This document shows positions 34,709-40,036 of a stretch of 40,036 nt of DNA, in pieces (position 1 is the first letter of the stretch; every line of letters begins with the position of its first letter). The DNA comes from an uncultured Lachnospiraceae bacterium (lineage in GTDB: Bacteria; Bacillota; Clostridia; Lachnospirales; Lachnospiraceae). The translations under genes were made by a program, and so were the position numbers. The stretch spans positions 1 through 40,036 of the forward strand of contig CANRGZ010000008.1 in assembly GCA_947630295.1 (NCBI GenBank), read 5' to 3'. The notes beneath the pieces were generated by a model, which made no database searches, was not told the DNA's origin, and worked only from the letters and a program-made list of their open reading frames with translations.

Positions 34709-35619
34709 CAAATGCAGCATCTGTAAAGGATAGATTAAAGAACTGTGCAGTTAAAAGCGGGAAAACCATGCAGGAAATTCTGACGGTATATGGTCTGGAA
34801 AGAACCATATATCGTTTGTCTGTTTCTGAATATGCTTGACGTTTTACACTAAAGGGAGGTATTGTCCTTTATGCCCTTTTTGAAGGGGAGTTTACAAGAG
34901 CAACAAAGGACATAGATTTACTTGCAAGAAATTTGTCAAATAATACGGCAGATATGAGAAAAGTCTTTGAAGATATCTTTCTCATAGAATGTGATGATGC
35001 GTTGAAATATGATTTGACATCAATGGAAGTGCGTACCATTACAGAATTTAAAGAATATCCTGGTGTAAATGTTTCTATTATGGTTTATCTGGATAGAACG
35101 AGAGTGCCGGTTTCTATTGATATTGGCTTTAATGATGTGATATATCCGGAAAGAATTAAGATGGAGTTTCCTGTTCTTTTGAATATGGATGTTCCTGAAA
35201 TTTATGCATATTCGATCTATTCTGTTATAGCCGAAAAGTTTGAGGCAATCGTATCTTTGGGAACTGTGAATAGCAGATATAAAGATTTTTATGATATTTA
35301 TATGCTCACGAATCGATATTCTATAGATGCGATAGAACTAAAAGATGCGGTTCAAGAGACTTTTGAGCATCGTGGGACAGATTTTGATGATATCGTTGCA
35401 TTTACAGATGCGTTTGAAAAAGATGAAATTCATCAACGTCGATGGGAAGCATTTATAAAAAAGAAAAAGGCTTTGGAGAAGGTGGCATTTACTGACGTAC
35501 TTATAAGAATCAGAAGCCTTCTTGAGCCTATTGTTGCCGGTATACAAAATAAGGTGATTTTTGCCGCGGCTTGGAATTGCAATAAAAAATGTTGGGAACG
35601 TTTTAAGGTGAATTGCAAT
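34705..35619 (+). pseudogene. abiEii: AbiEii-family nucleotidyltransferase toxin with in-frame TGA at codon 45
   Basis: The frame from ATG 34705 begins TNAASVKDRLKNCAVKSGK and carries the AbiEii signature FTLKGGIVLYALF then TKDIDLLARN, where the D-x-D motif binds metal for nucleotide transfer. A TGA at 34837-34839, just before the lysine-glycine-glycine block, cuts the product to 44 residues. Other genes here use TGA as a normal stop, so recoding is unlikely. The rest of the frame is intact and matches the family to about codon 290, including a KFEAIVSLGTVNSRYKDFYD block. There is no stop at the expected end: the frame runs on into the NUDIX gene. The toxin is probably inactive, leaving the antitoxin as a solitary regulator. 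Confidence 0.75.
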
Positions 35620-36135
35620 ATGAAAAAAATAAAAGAATTGTCTGACACCACGCTTCTGGGAATAGATGGCTGGTCCAATGCCAGTCCCAGGCTTACGGCG
35701 CGGGCTATTCTGAAAAATCAGGAAGGCTTGTATGCCCTTATGTATGCGGAGAAATACGGACTGTATTCACTCCCCGGCGGAGGCGTGGAAGGAAATGAAA
35801 GCATAACAGATGCTTTGAAACGGGAACTGCTGGAGGAAACCGGCTGTTCATCTGATGAAATTAAAGAACTGGGTTATGTATATGAAAACCGCGCGCATTG
35901 TGATTATACGCAGTATTCTTACTATTTTACGGTTCTGAGTAAAACGACGCCGAAAATCAATCGTCTGACCGAGGCAGAAGAAGCCAACGGCACTAAACTG
36001 CTGTGGGTTTCTTTTGAAAAACTTGTGGCTCTGATCAGTGAATTTCAGCCCAAAACCAGGCAGCAGATTTATTTACAGGCGCGGGATCTGGCGGCACTGG
36101 AAGCATATAAAAACAACTGCGCGGACACACACTGA
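35620..36135 (+). CDS. NUDIX hydrolase
   Basis: The protein has 171 residues from ATG 35620, with AAGGTG ten bases upstream. The NUDIX box is complete: GGGVEGNESITDALKRELLE followed at once by ETG, matching Gx5Ex7REUxEExGU. Such enzymes hydrolyse nucleoside diphosphate derivatives. The gene is in the same frame as the AbiEii pseudogene with no stop between them, so a longer fused product would be possible if translation started inside AbiEii. The base composition is richer in GC than the AbiE part, suggesting that the join is a recombination point. Confidence 0.82.
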   Translation: MKKIKELSDTTLLGIDGWSNASPRLTARAILKNQEGLYALMYAEKYGLYSLPGGGVEGNESITDALKRELLEETGCSSDEIKELGYVYENRAHCDYTQYSYYFTVLSKTTPKINRLTEAEEANGTKLLWVSFEKLVALISEFQPKTRQQIYLQARDLAALEAYKNNCADTH

Positions 36136-36177
36136 CCTGTCCCTGCGCGGTCATCAGATACAATAGAGGAATAAAAC

Positions 36178-37011
36178 ATGAAGATTATCATCAAAATCGG
36201 CACATCCACCCTGGCACATATGACAGGGCATTTGAATATCCGGCATGTGGAGGAACTGGTGAAGGTTCTCGCAGATCTGAAAAATGCCGGCCACAGCCTT
36301 GTACTGGTGTCTTCCGGCGCCATTGGGATGGGCGTCGGCAAGTTAAATTTGGCAAATCGTCCTGACGATATGCCGACGAAGCAGGCGGCGGCCGCCGTAG
36401 GGCAGTGCGAGCTGATGTATACCTATGATCGTTTGTTTGCCCAGTACGGCCATACGGTGGCACAGGTACTGCTGACCCGTGACGATGTGGACGACGCCGA
36501 GCGCAAACGAAATTTTGAAAATGTTATGAGCCGTCTGATGGAGCTGGGCGTACTTCCGATCGTCAATGAAAATGACGCCGTTGCCACCGATGAGGTGGGC
36601 GTCTCTACCACCATCGGTGAAAATGATACCTTGTCCGCCATTGTGGCAGGCTGTGTGGGTGCGGATTTGCTCATTTTGCTCAGTGATATCGACGGGCTGT
36701 ATACTTCGGATCCGAGAAAAGATCCCGATGCGGCATTTATTCCCGTGGTGCATGAGATTACGCCGGAAATCGAGGCCCTTGCAGGCGGCGCTGGTTCGGC
36801 ACTGGGCTCCGGGGGTATGACCACCAAGCTTAAAGCCGCAAAAATTGCGATGGAAAACGGTTGTGACATGGTGATTGCCAATGGCCAGAAACCGGAAATG
36901 CTGTATGATATTGTGGAAGGAAATTATACCGGAACCAGATTTATTGGAGAAGGAAGGCTTATGCGCAGCATAACTGGAATGCCTTCCGACGATTTGGCAG
37001 GTGCGCCATAA
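36178..37011 (+). CDS. proB: Glutamate 5-kinase
   Basis: ProB phosphorylates glutamate in the first step of proline synthesis. The 277-residue protein shows the amino-acid kinase fold: IIIKIGTSTLAH at the start, LVLVSSGAIGMGVG, PIVNENDAVATDE, TTIGENDTLSAIVA, LLSDIDGLYTSDPR and GSGGMTTKLKAAKIA. It lacks the C-terminal PUA domain of the 370-residue E. coli type, as in many Firmicutes. Its last codons (MPSDDLAGAP) lie inside a dispersed palindromic repeat. It is followed by proA. Confidence 0.93.
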   Translation: MKIIIKIGTSTLAHMTGHLNIRHVEELVKVLADLKNAGHSLVLVSSGAIGMGVGKLNLANRPDDMPTKQAAAAVGQCELMYTYDRLFAQYGHTVAQVLLTRDDVDDAERKRNFENVMSRLMELGVLPIVNENDAVATDEVGVSTTIGENDTLSAIVAGCVGADLLILLSDIDGLYTSDPRKDPDAAFIPVVHEITPEIEALAGGAGSALGSGGMTTKLKAAKIAMENGCDMVIANGQKPEMLYDIVEGNYTGTRFIGEGRLMRSITGMPSDDLAGAP

Positions 37012-37028
37012 GGCGCGCGTGCCGTTAC
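36975..37028 (+). repeat. Dispersed palindromic repeat, copy B (overlaps the proB 3' end)
   Basis: This matches copy A at 24211-24266: 31 of the first 33 bases are the same, with an imperfect hairpin (GGCAGGTGCGCC, ATAA, GGCGCGCGTGCC) and the same GCCGTTAC end. It supplies the final codons and stop of proB and lies 25 bases before the proA start, so it could shape proB/proA mRNA processing. Confidence 0.7.
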
Positions 37029-37053
37029 CTTAAAGAGGAAGGGAAATGTAAAC

Positions 37054-38310
37054 ATGAACACGCAGGAACTTTTAAGCAGAGCGAAAGCCGCCAAAGCAGA
37101 AATGGCGCTGGCGGATACCGATACAAAAAACAAGGCGCTTCTGGCGATGGCAGATGCGCTGATTGCGCATACAGACGAGATCCTGTCGGAAAATGCACAG
37201 GATGTCAATGCTGCGGCAGGCAAGATTTCCGAAGTTATGACGGACCGGCTGCGCCTGACCGAAGCGCGGATCGCAGCCATGGCAGAAGGCATACGGGAAG
37301 TCGCGCAGCTGGAGGACCCGGTGGGACGGGTGCTGTCCCGGGTGGAACGGCCCAACGGCATCGTCATCGAGAAAACCGCCGTTCCCATGGGCGTCATTGC
37401 GATCATCTATGAAAGCAGACCTAATGTGACATCCGATGCGGCGGCGCTGGCGCTGAAAGCAGGTTCCGCCTGTATCTTACGCTGCGGAAAAGAGGCCCAT
37501 CGTTCCGCCAATGCCATTGTCGCTGTATTAAAAACGGGACTGACGGCATCAGGACTGCCTGCGGATGCCCTGATGCTGGTAGAAGACACCTCCCGGGAGT
37601 CCGCCAGAGAACTGATGCGTGCCCGGGGATATGTGGATCTGCTGATTCCCCGGGGCGGCGCGGGACTGATTCGTGCCTGTGTCGAGGAAGCGCAGGTGCC
37701 GGTGATTGAGACCGGTACCGGTATCTGCCATATTTATGTGGACAGGGCGGCGGATCAGGACATGGCCCTTTCCATATTGGAAAATGCAAAATGTTCGCGC
37801 CCGTCGGTCTGCAATGCCGCCGAAGCATGTCTGGTGCATCGGGATGCGGCCAAAGACTTCCTTCCCAAATTCAAAAAACGTATGGTGGATGATCGAATGG
37901 CAAATGGACTGCAGCCGGTAGAACTGCGATTAGATCCGCGGGCGGCGCAGATCATTGACGGCGCAGCGGCGCAGGAGAAAGATTTTGATACGGAGTTTCT
38001 GGACTATATTATGGCAGTCAAAGTGGTGGACAGCCTGCAGGAGGCGGTTGCGCACATTGCAGCCCACTCCACGGGACACAGCGAGTCCATTATTACGGAG
38101 GATGCGCAGGCGGCAGAGCATTTCCTGTCAGCTGTGGATTCCGCCGCGGTTTACTGGAACGCGTCCACACGCTTCACCGACGGCGGCGAATTTGGCCTTG
38201 GCTGTGAAATGGGCATTTCCACCCAGCGCCTTCATGCAAGGGGACCCATGGGGCTGCAGGAATTGTGCTCTTATAAATATATCATTCGCGGACAGGGACA
38301 AATTCGATAA
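37054..38310 (+). CDS. proA: Gamma-glutamyl phosphate reductase
   Basis: ProA reduces the product of ProB to glutamate semialdehyde using NADPH. The 418 residues match the family: [38 protein letters not shown] block, [30 protein letters not shown], and the catalytic cysteine in [14 protein letters not shown]. The end [20 protein letters not shown] is also typical. It forms the proBA operon with the preceding gene. It converges on the metallo-hydrolase gene with three bases between stops, and no terminator is seen. Confidence 0.95.
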   Translation: MNTQELLSRAKAAKAEMALADTDTKNKALLAMADALIAHTDEILSENAQDVNAAAGKISEVMTDRLRLTEARIAAMAEGIREVAQLEDPVGRVLSRVERPNGIVIEKTAVPMGVIAIIYESRPNVTSDAAALALKAGSACILRCGKEAHRSANAIVAVLKTGLTASGLPADALMLVEDTSRESARELMRARGYVDLLIPRGGAGLIRACVEEAQVPVIETGTGICHIYVDRAADQDMALSILENAKCSRPSVCNAAEACLVHRDAAKDFLPKFKKRMVDDRMANGLQPVELRLDPRAAQIIDGAAAQEKDFDTEFLDYIMAVKVVDSLQEAVAHIAAHSTGHSESIITEDAQAAEHFLSAVDSAAVYWNASTRFTDGGEFGLGCEMGISTQRLHARGPMGLQELCSYKYIIRGQGQIR

Positions 38311-38313
38311 AAA

Positions 38314-39192
38314 TTATAACTGCTCCCAGAGGAGCAGATTGTTTTCAAAGCGGGCGCTTAGTCTGCCCGTATCTTTCAGCCATGCAAGATAGGAGCGCAC
38401 GGTGCTTCCGACCAGTGCGTACTGTTCGAATGTCATGGTCAGATCATATTTTTGAAACAGCCGCTGCAGGATCGCTTCAAAGCAGAGCGGTTCTTTGCAG
38501 ATGGCAAGGATGGTTTCCGCAACTTCCCATACCTGATCGATGTTGTACTGTGCCAGTTCCGAAATATCTTCCGCTGCAGCTGCGTGGGCGGGAACAAATT
38601 GTTTCGCCTGCAGCGTCTTTACCATTTCCAGCGTTTCCAGATAAGCAGCTACATCATAGAGAAAACTGATTTTGTATTTTTCCAGCGTTTCGCGGCTGGA
38701 CAGGCAATCGGCCAGGTATACCACATCATCCGGGGTCCGAAATCCCACCATATCAAAGAAATGTCCCGGCAGGCGGATCATTTCAAAGCCTGCCGGCAAA
38801 ACATCTTTCGTCAGTTCTTCGGCATTGCTTTCCTGCGCCAGCAGAAATTTATGCCGCAAATCCTTAAACGGGTAGCCGCCGTACAGGAAGGACGGCTCTA
38901 AAATCGGGTGTCTGGTAAAGTCACAGTCGATACCCGGCGCGTAAATTTTACAGCCCGTTTGTCCCTGCAGATATTTGTTTCCGCCGATGTGATCGGCGTT
39001 GGAATGGGTGTTGAAAATGGCGCCAAGCTTCCAGTCGTTGGCGTCTAAAATCTGCCGGACTTTGCGCCCGGCGTCCTTGTCGCTGCCGCTGTCAATCAGA
39101 CAAACCTCACTGTCCGTCAGTTTCACCAGCCCGATTTTTGCAGGACACTGAATGTAATAGCTTGCGTCGGTAATCTGTATCAGTTCGTACAT
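38314..39192 (-). CDS. Metallo-beta-lactamase-fold hydrolase
   Basis: The protein has 292 residues, with the MBL fold in the first 190 and a helical, winged-helix-like tail (about 225-285). The metal motif reads H63-S-N65-A-D67-H68-I-G-G, with Asn in place of the second His of HxHxDH; other ligands are LPGHFFDMVGF and a later YLADCL. The substitution may leave one metal site weakened, though I recall clostridial relatives with the same HSNADH. The substrate is unknown. Its first nine codons and leader are duplicated at 39906-39947 beyond a toxin-antitoxin cassette. A TTGCAA / TAAATT pair with 17-base spacing (about 39207-39250) could act as its present promoter. Confidence 0.82.
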   Translation of the reverse strand: MYELIQITDASYYIQCPAKIGLVKLTDSEVCLIDSGSDKDAGRKVRQILDANDWKLGAIFNTHSNADHIGGNKYLQGQTGCKIYAPGIDCDFTRHPILEPSFLYGGYPFKDLRHKFLLAQESNAEELTKDVLPAGFEMIRLPGHFFDMVGFRTPDDVVYLADCLSSRETLEKYKISFLYDVAAYLETLEMVKTLQAKQFVPAHAAAAEDISELAQYNIDQVWEVAETILAICKEPLCFEAILQRLFQKYDLTMTFEQYALVGSTVRSYLAWLKDTGRLSARFENNLLLWEQL

Positions 39193-39207
39193 AAGGGCAC
39201 CTCTTTT
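39166..39207. repeat. 42-bp direct repeat, copy 1 (in the MBL gene start)
   Basis: Identical over 42 bases to 39906-39947. It covers codons 1-9 of the metallo-hydrolase, its ribosome site (AGAGGTG on the minus strand) and a few leader bases. The two copies bracket the toxin-antitoxin cassette with a 740-bp period. Confidence 0.92.
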
Positions 39208-39259
39208 TTCTATATCAGGAATTTATCTTCTACAAGAAATATTTGCAATCTATATATTT

Positions 39260-39294
39260 AAAAAGCCTGCTGCAGTTACCATACTGCAACAGGC
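39260..39294 (-). terminator. Terminator of the toxin-antitoxin cassette
   Basis: On the minus strand, GCCTGTTGCAGT pairs with ACTGCAGCAGGC (one mismatch) and is followed by TTTTT. It starts 16 bases after the YgiT-like stop and separates the cassette from the metallo-hydrolase gene. Confidence 0.8.
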
Positions 39295-39309
39295 AGTTCC
39301 TTATATTCG

Positions 39310-39534
39310 TTATGCTGCAAAGTCAACGATTGCTACCTCTGTCAGTACATCTCTCAGTTTTTCAACAATCTTTTCAATTTCTGAAACAATGGCTCCGCTG
39401 TAGGAGACTTCTCCACATTGACTGCATTTATGACAAGGAACATTCTTAATAATGATAAAGTGACCGTCTAAATCGGCCATATAATTGCTATAAGAATCTA
39501 CCAAGTCACCTTTACAAAATAAACATTTCTCCAT
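39310..39534 (-). CDS. YgiT/MqsA-type zinc-finger antitoxin
   Basis: The protein has 74 residues from ATG 39534, better spaced from its AGGAAGG site than ATG 39543. Two CxxC pairs (KCLFCKG at the start and PCHKCSQCGE in the middle) form the zinc finger of YgiT-type proteins. A helix follows (SEIEKIVEKLRDVLTEVA), but the helix-turn-helix domain of full MqsA is absent, so it probably does not bind DNA by itself. It follows the DUF4258 gene directly, the usual order for this toxin-antitoxin type. Confidence 0.82.
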   Translation of the reverse strand: MEKCLFCKGDLVDSYSNYMADLDGHFIIIKNVPCHKCSQCGEVSYSGAIVSEIEKIVEKLRDVLTEVAIVDFAA

Positions 39535-39539
39535 GAAAA

Positions 39540-39848
39540 TCATTCCTTCCTACTTTTATAATCATTGCTCCATTGATTGATATCAGGCTCATATACGGTA
39601 ATCAGCCAAAGTTTTGTTTCTCCAAGCCCCGCGACCACATGCAATGCTTTCTTATCATTTGTATATCCCAAAATCAAACAGCTGGGATAGGGATAATCGT
39701 CAGGATATTCTTCTATAATCTCTCCGTTTCTAACTGCCTCTTTAATTTCAGTATAACGGATATTTCTCTGCTGAAGACGCAGCAGACAATGTGATGTCAG
39801 TTCTATGAAATCATCGTTGCATCGTTTTTTGATTTTTTCAATATCCAA
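39540..39848 (-). CDS. DUF4258-family (RelE/MqsR-like) putative toxin
   Basis: The family segment starts with ELTSHCLLRLQQRNIRYTEI, continues with GEIIEEYPDDYPYPSCLILG and ends with VVAGLGETKLWLITVYEPD, the pattern of DUF4258 proteins, which pair with YgiT-like antitoxins and are thought to be mRNA-cleaving toxins. The ATG at 39866 would lie only some 4 bases after the predicted transcript start, whereas TTG 39848 has AAGGGAG eight bases upstream, so I prefer TTG (102 residues). Confidence 0.8.
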   Translation of the reverse strand: MDIEKIKKRCNDDFIELTSHCLLRLQQRNIRYTEIKEAVRNGEIIEEYPDDYPYPSCLILGYTNDKKALHVVAGLGETKLWLITVYEPDINQWSNDYKSRKE

Positions 39849-39876
39849 CTTTTTGACTCCCTTCATCTGTAGATAC

Positions 39877-39905
39877 AGTATATTTGCTGTGAATATCTAT
39901 GTCAA
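39877..39905 (-). promoter_or_regulatory. Promoter of the toxin-antitoxin cassette
   Basis: On the minus strand, consensus TTGACA (39905-39900), 17-base spacer, TATACT (39882-39877). The -35 box touches the inner edge of the 42-bp repeat, so the cassette carries its own complete promoter. Confidence 0.78.
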
Positions 39906-39947
39906 GTCGGTAATCTGTATCAGTTCGTACATAAGGGCACCTCTTTT
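39906..39947. repeat. 42-bp direct repeat, copy 2 (displaced MBL gene start)
   Basis: An exact copy of 39166-39207, here cut off from the rest of the metallo-hydrolase gene. Read leftward it gives a ribosome site, ATG and eight more codons before running into the cassette promoter. Confidence 0.92.
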
Positions 39948-39992
39948 ATAATAATGGGAATAGGCGTTTGCGAAACGCCGCAAGCCGCATAT

Positions 39993-40036
39993 TTACGGCA
40001 TTTTTTTGTTATTAAAATCAAATAACTCCTCACCGG
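39993..40036 (-). CDS. Possible 3' end of an upstream leftward gene
   Basis: The minus strand from the window edge reads GEELFDFNNKKMP then TAA. A small hairpin (GGCGTTT / AAACGCC, 39963-39979) lies downstream but has no U-tract. Fourteen codons cannot identify a protein. It may equally be non-coding leader. Confidence 0.22.
   Translation of the reverse strand, partial: GEELFDFNNKKMP

Noticed and set aside
34837..34839. TGA in AbiEii as selenocysteine or recoded codon
   Set aside because: Several neighbouring genes end in TGA, no selenocysteine hairpin is evident after it, and AbiEii has no need for selenium here. A nonsense mutation is simpler.
39166..39207. 42-bp repeat as an IS target duplication
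   Set aside because: Far longer than usual target duplications, and no transposase or terminal inverted repeats lie between the copies.
1..40036. tRNA, rRNA and CRISPR arrays
   Set aside because: No cloverleaf with a CCA-like end, no rRNA-like block and no spaced repeats were noticed by eye on either strand; a covariance-model scan would be needed for certainty.

Overview
The window looks like a chromosomal segment of a gut-type Clostridia bacterium (Firmicutes, probably Oscillospiraceae/Ruminococcaceae-like; this is inference). The grounds are strong AGGAGG-type ribosome sites, dockerin-bearing secreted proteins, a VanG-type D-Ala-D-Ser cluster closest in layout to those of Clostridia, several OmpR-family two-component pairs and a short ProB. 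No rRNA, tRNA or CRISPR array was seen. Base composition is mosaic: about 2.7-10.4 kb is visibly AT-rich, whereas the two-component, sigma-factor, hydrolase and proline regions are much richer in GC.

1-10.44 kb is a defence/toxin island read entirely rightward with gaps of about 35 bases or less. It holds a DUF3990-like protein (cut by the window edge) and a small partner, two Fic proteins with different autoinhibitory segments, a BcgI-like restriction-modification pair (nuclease-methylase fusion plus specificity subunit), a Gabija pair (GajA OLD nuclease, GajB UvrD-like helicase) and an unrecognised protein with HNH-like metal ligands. A strong terminator closes the unit, and an IS256-family transposase remnant marks its right edge.

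10.86-14.93 kb is a two-component system plus a secreted carbohydrate-binding (DUF4353/Cthe_2159-like) protein with a C-terminal dockerin. A shared motif lies about 120 bp upstream of both the regulator and the secreted protein. 14.95-20.17 kb, leftward, is a VanG-type cluster vanR-vanS-vanG-vanT without vanXY, with a candidate VanR operator and an attenuator-like hairpin before vanG. A broken XRE regulator follows.

20.74-27.47 kb is a second two-component system, a lipoprotein and a 1059-residue ECF sigma factor with a very large C-terminal extension. 27.48-29.48 kb is a secreted dockerin / chagasin-like / serpin protein broken by a one-base frameshift. 29.6-34.0 kb holds metabolic and housekeeping genes: an esterase, a GT51-like membrane protein, PhzF, an alpha/beta hydrolase, a Ham1-like pyrophosphatase and a small unknown.

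34.03-36.14 kb is an AbiE toxin-antitoxin locus whose toxin has an in-frame TGA and runs without a stop into a NUDIX gene. 36.18-38.31 kb is proBA. Leftward from 39.95 kb, a DUF4258/YgiT toxin-antitoxin cassette is framed by a perfect 42-bp direct repeat that duplicates the 5' end of the neighbouring metallo-hydrolase gene. The most interesting signals are this cassette junction, the peptidase-less van cluster with its leader architecture, the giant ECF sigma fusion, the dual protease-inhibitor protein, a dispersed palindromic repeat (24.2 and 37.0 kb) and the contiguous defence operon.
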